DNA from: Aerobium sp039839275
GTDB taxonomy: Bacteria; Pseudomonadota; Alphaproteobacteria; Rhizobiales; Rhizobiaceae
NCBI RefSeq assembly: GCF_039839275.1
Contig: NZ_JBDOQP010000001.1
Coordinates: 1,178,001-1,242,000 of the forward strand
Reading direction: 5' to 3'
DNA length: 64,000 nucleotides
Shown here: positions 8,967-16,865 of the stretch, one piece after another
How the letters are laid out: every line of letters begins with the position of its first letter
Position numbering within the stretch: the first letter of the stretch is position 1
The notes under the pieces: model-generated
What the model was told of the DNA's origin: nothing
What the model saw: only the letters and a program-made list of their open reading frames with translations
Database searches by the model: none
Made by a program: the position numbers and the translations under genes

Positions 8967-8991
8967 GCGAAGGCGGCTCTGCCGCCTTCGC
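8967..8991 (+). promoter_or_regulatory. Stem-loop between urtA and urtB
   Basis: GCGAAGGCGGC and its exact complement form an 11-bp stem around a TCT loop, 16 bases after the urtA stop. No T-run follows, so it is more likely an RNA-stabilising or partial-termination element that keeps the binding-protein message abundant than a full terminator. Confidence 0.6.
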
Positions 8992-9016
8992 ATCCACCAA
9001 TCCTGACTGGTGAGAA

Positions 9017-10648
9017 ATGCCAATTCTCCTGGATACCTTGTTTCGGTGCCTCGCGCGCTTCTCCGTCTGCCTCGTCGCGATGCTCGTGATGTTCGGGTCG
9101 GCGCGGGCGCAGTCCGTCGAGGAGCTGATGCGCCAGCTTCCCGACGGCAGCTATTCGGATCGCGGCGAAGTCGTAACGCAACTTGCGGCGACGGGTGATA
9201 CGCGCGTCGTGCCGGTCTTGGAGGCTCTCGCCGCCGGCGACCTGAACGTCGTCGAGGAGACGGGCCAGATCGTGCTGATCGCGCCCGCAGGCGACAATGT
9301 GTCGATAACGGATGCGCTGACCGGCGCCGAGGCTGGGGAAGTCGGGAGACGCGACGTAGAGCGCATCCGCGTCAACAACAGCCTGCGCCGCGCGGTGCGA
9401 ACCGCCATCGGCCAGCTTACCCTGATGAGTCCGAATGCTTCCGTGCGCCTCTCCGCCGCGCAATCCATGTTCCAGGCCGCCGATCCGGACAACATCGAGC
9501 TTCTCGACGAAGCATTAGCCCAGGAGGACGATGCCAGCGTTCGCCGGGTTATGGAGGAGGCGCGCGCGGTCGCGATCCTTCGCGCCGATTCGTCCGTGGA
9601 GGAGACGACCGCGGCTATCGACGTGATTGCAGCACGCGGGGACCGCAATGCCCTCGGCATCCTCAACAGCGTGCTTGCTGATGCATCGGAAGAAGACCGG
9701 CCCGCCATCGAAGCCGGCATCGCATCGATCGAGCGCAAGCTTGCGCTCCTCGATGTCGGCCAGAACGTCTGGTACGGCATTTCTCTCGGTTCCGTGCTGC
9801 TGCTGGCAGCCATCGGCCTTGCGATCACCTTCGGCGTCATGGGCGTCATCAACATGGCGCATGGCGAAATGGTGATGATCGGGGCCTACACGACCTATGT
9901 CGTGCAGAATCTCATACGCACATCGGCGCCCGGCCTCTTCGATTGGTCGCTGGCCATTGCCTTGCCTGCGGCCTTCGTCGTCACGGGCCTGATCGGCATC
10001 GCGATCGAACGCGGTGTCATTCGCTGGCTCTACGGCCGGCCGCTGGAGACACTCCTGGCAACCTGGGGTCTCTCGCTGATCATCCAGCAGGCAGTACGCA
10101 CGACGTTCGGCGCGTCCAATCGCGAGGTCAGCAACCCCTCGTGGATGTCGGGATCATTCGACTTCTATGGCATTGCGATGACCTGGAACCGATTCTGGAT
10201 TGTGCTGTTCGCGCTTGCGGTGTTCGCGATCCTGCTGATCGTGATGAAGCGTACCGCGCTTGGCCTGCAGATGCGGGCAGTGACGCAGAACCGCCGCATG
10301 GCATCATCGATGGGCATTCGCACGCCATGGGTGGATGCGCTGACCTTCGGCCTGGGCTCCGGCATCGCGGGCCTCGCCGGCGTCGCGCTCAGCCAGATCG
10401 ACAACGTTTCGCCCAATCTCGGACAGGGCTACATCATCGACTCGTTCATGGTCGTGGTGTTCGGGGGCGTCGGCAATTTATGGGGCACGCTTGTCGGTGC
10501 GCTGACGCTGGGCGTGGTCAACAAATTCCTCGAGCCCTATGCCGGCGCGGTGCTGGCGAAAATCCTGGTGCTCGTCATCATCATCCTGTTCATCCAGAAG
10601 CGCCCGCGCGGTCTGTTCGCGCTCAAGGGCCGGGCAGTCGACGCATGA
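9017..10648 (+). CDS. urtB: UrtB, urea ABC transporter permease
   Basis: A 543-residue protein. A signal-like N-terminus (ends near AQS, residue 33) is followed by a periplasmic, helix-rich region of about 215 residues. Then comes a LivH-type permease with about eight membrane helices, starting at VWYGISLGSVLLLAAIGLAITFGVMGVINMAHGE. The long N-terminal region is typical of UrtB and absent from LivH. It forms the membrane channel for urea with UrtC. Its stop overlaps the urtC start (ATGA). Confidence 0.95.
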   Translation: MPILLDTLFRCLARFSVCLVAMLVMFGSARAQSVEELMRQLPDGSYSDRGEVVTQLAATGDTRVVPVLEALAAGDLNVVEETGQIVLIAPAGDNVSITDALTGAEAGEVGRRDVERIRVNNSLRRAVRTAIGQLTLMSPNASVRLSAAQSMFQAADPDNIELLDEALAQEDDASVRRVMEEARAVAILRADSSVEETTAAIDVIAARGDRNALGILNSVLADASEEDRPAIEAGIASIERKLALLDVGQNVWYGISLGSVLLLAAIGLAITFGVMGVINMAHGEMVMIGAYTTYVVQNLIRTSAPGLFDWSLAIALPAAFVVTGLIGIAIERGVIRWLYGRPLETLLATWGLSLIIQQAVRTTFGASNREVSNPSWMSGSFDFYGIAMTWNRFWIVLFALAVFAILLIVMKRTALGLQMRAVTQNRRMASSMGIRTPWVDALTFGLGSGIAGLAGVALSQIDNVSPNLGQGYIIDSFMVVVFGGVGNLWGTLVGALTLGVVNKFLEPYAGAVLAKILVLVIIILFIQKRPRGLFALKGRAVDA

Positions 10649-11862
10649 TCAGCAATCGTCTCCTCAGCGCGCTGGGCCCGAAGATCTGGCTGGTCGCCGC
10701 GATCATCCTGGCGGCAGCGATCCTCGTTCCAGCATCGAACCTGCTTCTGCCGGTCGGCCACCCGCTGCGCGTGCCGAACTACATGGTGTCGCTGCTCGGC
10801 AAGTACCTCACCTACGCAATGCTTGCTCTCGCGCTGGACCTCGTGTGGGGTTATGTCGGCATTCTGTCGCTCGGCCATGGCGCGTTCTTCGCGCTCGGTG
10901 GCTATGCGATGGGCATGTACCTGATGCGCCAGATCGGCGACCGGGGCGTCTATGCAAATCCGCTGCTGCCGGACTTCATGGTTTTCCTGAACTGGTCGGA
11001 ACTGCCCTGGTACTGGTACGGCTTCGATCAGTTCTGGTTCGCGATCCTGATGGTCATGGTCGTGCCCGGCCTGCTCGCCTTCATATTCGGCTGGTTCGCT
11101 TTCCGGTCGCGGGTCACGGGCGTCTACCTTTCGATCATCACGCAAGCGATGACCTTTGCCCTCATGCTCGCCTTCTTCCGCAACGACATGGGTTTCGGCG
11201 GCAATAACGGACTGACGGATTTCAAGGACATACTCGGCTTTTCGATCCAGGATGCCGGCACGCGCGCGGTGCTCTTCGCCGCGACCGCGATCGCGCTGAT
11301 GCTTTCGTTTCTCGTGTGCGCCGCGATCACCACCTCGAAGCTCGGCAAGGTGATGGTGGCCGTGCGCGACGCGGAGAGCCGCACCCGTTTCATCGGTTAC
11401 CGGCCCGAATATGTGAAGCTCTTCGCCTTCGTCGTGTCGGCTGTCATCGCCGGCATTGCCGGTGCCCTCTACGTGCCGCAGGTCGGCATCATCAATCCGG
11501 GCGAATTCGACCCCGCGAATTCGATCGAGGTTGTGATCTGGACTGCAATCGGCGGGCGCGGCACGCTGTTCGGCCCGATCATCGGCGCCGTTTTGGTCAA
11601 CTATGCCAAGAGCTGGTTCACGGCCGCCTATCCCGATCTCTGGCTGTTCGCGCTCGGCGCACTCTTCGTTGCCGTTACCCTGTTCCTGCCGAAAGGCATT
11701 GTGGGAACGCTGTCCGACTGGAACGCGCGGCGGCGCGAACACAAGGCCGCACGGGACGAAGCCGGACCGCCGTCATCCGGGGAAGTCGGCAAGGTAGTGC
11801 GTGCCAGGACGAGCGAAAATGGCACGCACGACGACGGCGCGGCGCCGCAGCCGGCGGAGTGA
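10645..11862 (+). CDS. urtC: UrtC, urea ABC transporter permease
   Basis: A 405-residue LivM-type permease with about ten hydrophobic helices. Recognisable motifs are LALDLVWGYVGILSLGHGAFFALGG and AVRDAESRTRFIGYRPEYVKLFAF (the coupling-helix region). It pairs with UrtB. The start at 10645 overlaps the urtB stop by four bases, and this removes a long in-frame extension back to 9943 that lies inside urtB. The C-terminus is charged and extends beyond the last helix by about 50 residues. Confidence 0.94.
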   Translation: MISNRLLSALGPKIWLVAAIILAAAILVPASNLLLPVGHPLRVPNYMVSLLGKYLTYAMLALALDLVWGYVGILSLGHGAFFALGGYAMGMYLMRQIGDRGVYANPLLPDFMVFLNWSELPWYWYGFDQFWFAILMVMVVPGLLAFIFGWFAFRSRVTGVYLSIITQAMTFALMLAFFRNDMGFGGNNGLTDFKDILGFSIQDAGTRAVLFAATAIALMLSFLVCAAITTSKLGKVMVAVRDAESRTRFIGYRPEYVKLFAFVVSAVIAGIAGALYVPQVGIINPGEFDPANSIEVVIWTAIGGRGTLFGPIIGAVLVNYAKSWFTAAYPDLWLFALGALFVAVTLFLPKGIVGTLSDWNARRREHKAARDEAGPPSSGEVGKVVRARTSENGTHDDGAAPQPAE

Positions 11863-11866
11863 GATG

Positions 11867-12613
11867 ATGTCGAAGAGCAATACGATCCTCTATCTCGACG
11901 GCGTTTCGGTTTCTTTCGACGGGTTCAGGGCCATCAACAAGCTGTCCCTGGTGCTCGACAAGGGAGAGATGCGCGCCATCATCGGCCCGAACGGCGCCGG
12001 CAAGACGACCATGATGGACATCATCACCGGCAAGACGCGGCCCGACGAAGGCGAGGTGTTTTTCGACGGTACGATCGACCTGACGCAGCATGACGAAGCC
12101 GACATCGCCATGATGGGCATCGGACGCAAGTTCCAGAAGCCGACAGTGTTTGAAAGCCATTCCGTCGAGGACAACCTCTTGCTGTCGCTGCAGGGGCCGA
12201 GATCCATCTTTCCGACGCTGTTTCACCGCCGCTCCAGCGCGGAGATGCGGCGGATCGACGACATCCTCGCGACGATCCGACTTGAGGCACGCCGCGACGA
12301 CCTGGCAGCCAATCTGTCGCACGGCCAGAAGCAGTGGCTCGAGATCGGCATGCTGCTTGCGCAGGATCCAAAGTTGCTGCTCGTCGACGAACCGGTCGCC
12401 GGCATGACCGACGCGGAGACCGAAGAAACGGCACGGCTGCTCAAGGACATCGCCAAGACGCATTCGGTGGTCGTGGTTGAACACGACATGCACTTCGTCC
12501 GCGAACTCGGCGTCAAGGTTACGTGCCTGCATGAAGGGTCGGTGCTTTCGGAGGGGTCGCTCGACTTCGTCTCGGCCGACGATCGTGTCGTTGAAGTCTA
12601 TTTGGGGAGGTGA
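11867..12613 (+). CDS. urtD: UrtD, urea ABC transporter ATP-binding protein
   Basis: A 248-residue LivG-type ATPase. Walker A is GPNGAGKT at residues 40-47, the signature is LSHGQKQWLEIG, and Walker B is LLLVDEPVAGMT. It energises urea import with UrtE. Two adjacent ATG codons exist (11864 and 11867). GGAG at 11856-11859 is seven bases from the second, so I use 11867. It starts just after the urtC stop. A small open frame with a strong ribosome site begins two bases after its own stop. Confidence 0.93.
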   Translation: MSKSNTILYLDGVSVSFDGFRAINKLSLVLDKGEMRAIIGPNGAGKTTMMDIITGKTRPDEGEVFFDGTIDLTQHDEADIAMMGIGRKFQKPTVFESHSVEDNLLLSLQGPRSIFPTLFHRRSSAEMRRIDDILATIRLEARRDDLAANLSHGQKQWLEIGMLLAQDPKLLLVDEPVAGMTDAETEETARLLKDIAKTHSVVVVEHDMHFVRELGVKVTCLHEGSVLSEGSLDFVSADDRVVEVYLGR

Positions 12614-12615
12614 AG

Positions 12616-12702
12616 ATGATGTGGCGGTTCAGTCTGGACTTTCCCGGGTTCACCATTGTTTCGCGGTGGCGCGTGCCGGGCAGGAGACGGCGGCCATGCT
12701 GA
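12616..12702 (+). CDS. Possible 28-residue coupling peptide between urtD and urtE
   Basis: ATG 12616 follows an excellent ribosome site (GGGGAGG at 12604-12610, inside the urtD end) and opens a 28-codon frame ending in an Arg-rich tail and Cys. Its TGA (12700-12702) lies across the urtE ATG (12696-12698), so ribosomes ending here could restart at urtE. I know no homologue. It could be a translational coupling device rather than a functional peptide, or chance. Confidence 0.4.
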   Translation: MMWRFSLDFPGFTIVSRWRVPGRRRRPC

Positions 12703-13391
12703 ATGTCACCGACGCGACGCTGCACTACGGAGCAGCGCAGGCATTGCGCGGCGTGTCGATCTCGGCAGCGCCGGCAAAGATCACCTGCGTGCTGGGCCGA
12801 AACGGCGTCGGCAAGACGAGCCTGATGCGTGCGATCGTCGGCCATCACAAATTGACCACAGGAGAGATAGCCTTCGAGGGGAAGGCGCTCGACCGGAGCG
12901 CGGCGTATGATCGCGCCCGGTCGGGCATCGCATTCGTGCCGCAGGGGCGGGAAATCTTCCCGCTGCTGTCGGTGCGCGAGAATCTGGAGACCGGCTATGC
13001 GCCATTAAAGCGGTCGGAGCGCTTCGTGCCGGACCACGTCTTTGAGCTATTTCCCGTCCTCAAGGAAATGTTGTCGCGGCGGGGCGGAGACCTTTCCGGC
13101 GGACAGCAGCAGCAATTGGCGATCGGCCGCGCCCTGACGATGCGGCCGAAGCTGCTGGTGCTCGACGAGCCGACTGAGGGAATCCAGCCATCCATCATCA
13201 AGGATATCGGCCGCGCAATCCGTTATCTGCGCGATTCGGCCGGAATCGGCATTCTGCTGGTCGAGCAATATCTCGATTTCTGCCGCGAGCTCGCCGATGA
13301 GGTCTACATTATGGATCGTGGCCAGATCGTACATTCCGGGCCCGCAGAGGATCTGGATTCACCGGACGTTCGCAAGTTTCTGACGGTCTGA
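12696..13391 (+). CDS. urtE: UrtE, urea ABC transporter ATP-binding protein
   Basis: A 231-residue LivF-type ATPase. Walker A is GRNGVGKT at residues 34-41, the signature is LSGGQQQQLAIG, and Walker B is LLVLDEPTEGIQPS, including the EGIQPS variant usual for UrtE. It completes the urea importer. ATG 12696 is preceded by AGGAG at 12682-12686. It is the only urt gene not directly overlapping or abutting its predecessor: 82 bases separate it from urtD and are filled by the 28-codon frame. No urease genes follow in this window. Confidence 0.94.
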   Translation: MLNVTDATLHYGAAQALRGVSISAAPAKITCVLGRNGVGKTSLMRAIVGHHKLTTGEIAFEGKALDRSAAYDRARSGIAFVPQGREIFPLLSVRENLETGYAPLKRSERFVPDHVFELFPVLKEMLSRRGGDLSGGQQQQLAIGRALTMRPKLLVLDEPTEGIQPSIIKDIGRAIRYLRDSAGIGILLVEQYLDFCRELADEVYIMDRGQIVHSGPAEDLDSPDVRKFLTV

Positions 13392-13500
13392 TCGGCATGC
13401 GACGCAATTGAATCGAATGCGGGGGCTTGCCTCAACGTAACCTCCATCGCTCGCTGCTAGACCGGCCGGATTGAGGGCGTTTCTGCATTGAAGGTTTGAC

Positions 13501-13803
13501 ATGATCGTTGGTGGTTTTCCTCTCGCGGCCGCGCCATCGCGTTCCGCGGGTTCTTCCCTGTCGATGCAGTCGGTACGGACGACGTCGGCACCAGCTTCGG
13601 CTGAGGAGCCCGGCATTGCGCCCGCTCATTTTCGAACCATCTCGACAATAGGCTACGGTTCGCTCGCCTCCGCTTACCAGGTGATGAAGGCGCAGGAGAC
13701 CACGTCCGCGCGTCCCGCTGCCACCCAGCCGGCAGCGATCCTTTCGGGCGCGGGCATCCCAACCGCGATGAGCGCCTATGAGGAAGTGAAGGCACTCGAC
13801 TGA
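13501..13803 (+). CDS. Small hypothetical protein, 100 residues
   Basis: I do not recognise this protein. It is 100 residues long, rich in Ala, Ser and Thr, without Cys, membrane helix or signal peptide. Its C-terminal half is the more ordered part (IGYGSLASAYQVMKAQE and AMSAYEEVKALD). ATG 13501 has AAGG six bases upstream, and the neighbouring space is otherwise empty, which supports a real gene. It lies 109 bases after urtE. It could be a stand-alone gene or a distal member of the urt transcript. Confidence 0.5.
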   Translation: MIVGGFPLAAAPSRSAGSSLSMQSVRTTSAPASAEEPGIAPAHFRTISTIGYGSLASAYQVMKAQETTSARPAATQPAAILSGAGIPTAMSAYEEVKALD

Positions 13804-13897
13804 AGTTGAGGCTGTTGCCACGGCGCAACACAGGCGGTGTCGTCATGTTTCCGCCGCATCAAGCCCGCGTCGTGGCCATGATTGACGCCCAGTGATG

Positions 13898-13922
13898 GGA
13901 ACCGCAGCGCGGATCGCGCGTT
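13898..13922 (+). promoter_or_regulatory. EcfG (general stress sigma factor) promoter of the L,D-transpeptidase gene
   Basis: GGAAC at 13898-13902 and CGTT at 13919-13922 are 16 bases apart, matching the GGAAC-N16/17-CGTT motif of EcfG-type sigma factors that run the alphaproteobacterial general stress response. Transcription would begin near 13929, about 36 bases before the start codon. Confidence 0.6.
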
Positions 13923-13964
13923 CGCTTTCGCGTTACAACGACAAGCATTCTCAGGTTCCAACTC

Positions 13965-14828
13965 ATGTGTGTCAAAGCCGATCATCCAGAGACAGCGCCA
14001 GGACGTCTTTCGCGCCGTCTTTTCCTTCTCTCCATGCCCGTTTTCGTCGCAGGCTGCACCAGCACCAGCGATGCACTCCAGTCGGCCGTGCCGGCGGGGC
14101 CCGACCCCTACTATGTCGCCATGTACGGGGCGAAGCCGGGCGAACAGTTTCCCCTGCCTGCGACAGACATCAGGAAGGTCGACGACCGGTTCTTCCGCCA
14201 GCAGGTCGACTACCACCGCAGCGAGCCCCCTGGCACGCTTGTCGTGGATACGCGCAACCGCTTCCTCTATCTCGTCCAGGAGAACGGCAAGGCGATGCGC
14301 TACGGCATCGGCGTGGGCAAGGCCGGGCTCGAATTCGAGGGCAGGGCACGTGTCGCGCGCAAGGCCGAATGGCCACGCTGGACGCCCACGCCCAGCATGA
14401 TCGAGCGCGAGCCGGATCGCTATGCCCAGTATGCCAACGGCATGGAGCCCGGTTTGAACAACCCGCTCGGGCCGCGCGCGCTCTATCTCTTCCAGGGCAA
14501 CCAGGACACGCTTTATCGCATTCATGGCACGTCCGAGCCGTGGTCGATCGGGCTGGCGGTTTCGTCGGGCTGCATCCGGCTCTTCAACCAGGACATTATC
14601 GATCTCTACAATCGCGTGCCGACCGATACGGAAGTGGTGGTCCTGCAGAACGAGCCGCTGATGTATCCCCAGCGTGAAGTGCCGGAATGGGTGGCGCGCC
14701 AGATCGGCAGTGGCCAGCAGGCTCAAGGTCAGGCAATGGCCGCACCGGTTCAACAGGCATCGGACGGCTCTCTCCCACCGCTTGCCAACGACATGGTCCA
14801 GCCTCGTCGTCCGGCAATGGGGATCTGA
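13965..14828 (+). CDS. L,D-transpeptidase (YkuD family), Tat-type lipoprotein
   Basis: A 287-residue YkuD-domain enzyme. The N-terminus has a twin-arginine motif (SRRLFLL, residues 16-22) and a lipobox VAGC ending at Cys31, so it is predicted to cross the membrane folded and be lipid-anchored. The catalytic motif is complete: His187 (RIHGTSE) and Cys203 in SSGCIRLFNQDI. Such enzymes make 3-3 crosslinks in peptidoglycan or attach outer-membrane proteins to it; Hyphomicrobiales rely heavily on them. The C-terminal 50 residues are Gln/Pro-rich. An EcfG promoter motif upstream suggests induction in stress or stationary phase. Confidence 0.92.
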   Translation: MCVKADHPETAPGRLSRRLFLLSMPVFVAGCTSTSDALQSAVPAGPDPYYVAMYGAKPGEQFPLPATDIRKVDDRFFRQQVDYHRSEPPGTLVVDTRNRFLYLVQENGKAMRYGIGVGKAGLEFEGRARVARKAEWPRWTPTPSMIEREPDRYAQYANGMEPGLNNPLGPRALYLFQGNQDTLYRIHGTSEPWSIGLAVSSGCIRLFNQDIIDLYNRVPTDTEVVVLQNEPLMYPQREVPEWVARQIGSGQQAQGQAMAAPVQQASDGSLPPLANDMVQPRRPAMGI

Positions 14829-14848
14829 GGCAGGCTGACGCGCGGCGG

Positions 14849-16168
14849 CTAACCCTGGCCGTCGCTCTGCGGCCTTTTGGGTCGCTGCCGGCCGAACGTG
14901 TAGCCTGTTTCAACCACGGTAGTGCCGCCAAAACGGTCGCGAAGCCGGTCGATGGCGCCCTCGGCCAATGCCCGCTTCCGGGCCTGGATATCGACGAGGT
15001 CGGGTGGATCGGCTCGTTCGTCGTCGCTGAGATCGGATACGCCGATACCGATGAGCCGATAGCGGGTGCCATCTGCCTCCTTGCGCAGCAGTTCCATCCC
15101 TGTCGCAAAGATGCGGTCGGCAAGCCTCGTGGCGTCCGAAAGCCGGCGATTGCGGGTCCGGATCCTGAAGTCCGCGCTCTTTAGCTTCAGCACCACGGTA
15201 TGGCCGGCGATACCCGCCTTCTTCAGCCGCCGCGACACCTTTTCCGCCAGTGCACGGAGGATTGGCACGAGGTCCTCATACGTCGCGAGGTCGGCGTCGA
15301 AGGTCGTCTCCGCCGAAACGCTCTTGGCGTCGTGGTCGGGCTGGACGCGGCGGTCGTCCTCGCCTCGCGAGAGCCGGTAGAGGCGGTCGCCCATGGTGCC
15401 GTAGCTGCGCATCAGGTCGCCTCGATCCATCGTCTGCAACTGGCCGATGGTTCGTATGCCGTTCGCCTCGAGCGTCGTTGCGAATGCCTTTCCGACGCCC
15501 CAGATCATCGAGACCGGCTTGTCGGCCAGGAAGCCGACCGCTTCCGCCTGCCCGATGACCGAGAAGCCGCGGGGTTTGGCGAGGTCGGAGGCGATCTTCG
15601 CCAGGAATTTGCAATAGGAGAGCCCGACGGAGGCCGTGATACCGATCTCCTTTTCCACCCGTCGCTCGAATTCGGCGAGAACCAGCGCCGGCGGTTTTCC
15701 GTGCAGCCTTTCCGTACCCGACAGGTCGAGAAATGCCTCATCGATCGACAGCGGTTCCACCAGCGGCGTCAATGACTGCATCATTGCGCGAACCTCGCGT
15801 CCCACGCTGGCATATTTTTCCATGTCCGGCTTGATCACCACAGCATCGGGACAGGCATCGAGCGCCTTGAACATCGGCATTGCGGAGCGCACACCGCGGA
15901 TGCGGGCGATATAGCACGCGGTCGACACCACCCCCCGTTTTCCACCGCCGATGATCACCGGACGGTCGCGCAGTTCAGGACGGTCCCGCTTCTCTACCGC
16001 GGCGTAGAACGCATCGCAGTCGATGTGCGCAATGTGGAGCGAATAGAGCTCAATATGGCGTACCACGCGCGGACTGCCACATGAATCGCAGCGTGCGCGT
16101 GCGCTCTTCTGCGGCGCCAGGCAGTCGCGGCAGAAACCATGATCGGGAGCGTTGACAGCGGTTGCCAT
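14849..16168 (-). CDS. dinB: DNA polymerase IV with N-terminal zinc ribbon
   Basis: A 439-residue Y-family translesion polymerase. A short zinc ribbon (CRDC and CDSC, about residues 13-31) precedes the polymerase. Then come HIDCDAFYAAVEKRDRPEL, the YIARIRGVRSAMPM finger motif and the catalytic SIDEAFLDL, followed by helix-hairpin-helix and little-finger regions. It replicates past damaged bases at the cost of errors. A LexA box directly overlaps the start region, so it should be SOS-induced. The box covers the upstream ATG at 16180; I use the ATG at 16168, though 16180 is possible. The zinc ribbon is absent from E. coli DinB but occurs in rhizobial homologues. Confidence 0.93.
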   Translation of the reverse strand: MATAVNAPDHGFCRDCLAPQKSARARCDSCGSPRVVRHIELYSLHIAHIDCDAFYAAVEKRDRPELRDRPVIIGGGKRGVVSTACYIARIRGVRSAMPMFKALDACPDAVVIKPDMEKYASVGREVRAMMQSLTPLVEPLSIDEAFLDLSGTERLHGKPPALVLAEFERRVEKEIGITASVGLSYCKFLAKIASDLAKPRGFSVIGQAEAVGFLADKPVSMIWGVGKAFATTLEANGIRTIGQLQTMDRGDLMRSYGTMGDRLYRLSRGEDDRRVQPDHDAKSVSAETTFDADLATYEDLVPILRALAEKVSRRLKKAGIAGHTVVLKLKSADFRIRTRNRRLSDATRLADRIFATGMELLRKEADGTRYRLIGIGVSDLSDDERADPPDLVDIQARKRALAEGAIDRLRDRFGGTTVVETGYTFGRQRPKRPQSDGQG

Positions 16169-16174
16169 TGATGT

Positions 16175-16225
16175 GAACATACCAGGAACAAATGCAATCT
16201 TAATTCATCGAGTGTGTGCCAACAA
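16175..16225 (-). promoter_or_regulatory. SOS (LexA) box and promoter of dinB
   Basis: On the minus strand GTTC-N7-GTTC occupies 16189-16175, the exact alphaproteobacterial LexA operator. Upstream, TTGTTG (16225-16220) and TAAGAT (16202-16197) are 17 bases apart and would start transcription near 16190, so LexA would sit at about +2 to +16. This leaves a leader of about 22 bases or less before the ATG at 16168. Confidence 0.8.
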
Positions 16226-16241
16226 GCATGGAACGTTCCGC

Positions 16242-16847
16242 ATGGAGCATGATTTGGGCGATACCGCCGACTCAATCGAGGTATTGCCGCTGACGCCGGA
16301 TCGATGGCCTCTGTTCGAAGATCTCTTCGGCAAGCAGGGCGCTTGCTATGGCTGTTGGTGCACGCATTTCCGGCTTCGGCCAGCGGTGCGGCGCGAAAAC
16401 GACCGTGAGCGCAACAAGGACGTGATTCGAAATCGCGTAGAAACAGGACCGCCACCCGGCCTGCTTGCCATCTCGGGCGGTCAGGCTATCGGATGGATGC
16501 AGCTCGGCCCGCGCGCCGACATACCGGAATGGAACAACGCCGGGAGGGTTTCTGCTCCGCTGTTGCAGGAAGATGCCGGCGATCCGCGCATATGGGCGAT
16601 ATCGTGCTTCTTCATCCGCGCCAGGTCGCGAGGCAAGGGCCTTTCCCATGTGCTGGTTGCCGGCGGCGTCGCTGCCGCGCGCGAGGCAGGCGCCAGATAT
16701 CTTGAGGCGTGCCCGATGGACCAGTCGAAGGATTCCCGATCGATCGGGTTGTTCGTCGGGTCCACGCGAGTGTTCGAAAAGGCCGGTTTCAAGACGGTCG
16801 CGACCCGGAAGATCGGGCGGCCACTTATGCGGCTGGTTCTCGATTGA
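16242..16847 (+). CDS. GNAT family N-acetyltransferase
   Basis: A 201-residue protein with a GNAT fold. The acetyl-CoA binding region is FFIRARSRGKGLSHVLVAGGVAAAREAGA (about residues 126-154), and the C-terminal VFEKAGFKTVATR is the usual beta6-beta7 segment. The N-terminal part carries three Cys in ACYGCWCTHF, which is distinctive for one small-molecule acetyltransferase subgroup. The substrate is unknown. It is divergent from dinB; the start at ATG 16242 avoids overlap with the dinB promoter, while the frame itself is open from 16152. Confidence 0.82.
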   Translation: MEHDLGDTADSIEVLPLTPDRWPLFEDLFGKQGACYGCWCTHFRLRPAVRRENDRERNKDVIRNRVETGPPPGLLAISGGQAIGWMQLGPRADIPEWNNAGRVSAPLLQEDAGDPRIWAISCFFIRARSRGKGLSHVLVAGGVAAAREAGARYLEACPMDQSKDSRSIGLFVGSTRVFEKAGFKTVATRKIGRPLMRLVLD

Positions 16848-16865
16848 GGATGGGGGACAGGAAGG

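Noticed and set aside
7652..9463. A 603-codon minus-strand frame
   Set aside because: It is antisense to urtA and the start of urtB, with shadow composition.
10537..11742. A 401-codon minus-strand frame
   Set aside because: It is antisense to urtC, with a charged, His-rich composition and no motif.
13776..14753. A 325-codon minus-strand frame
   Set aside because: It is antisense to the L,D-transpeptidase, which has intact catalytic residues.
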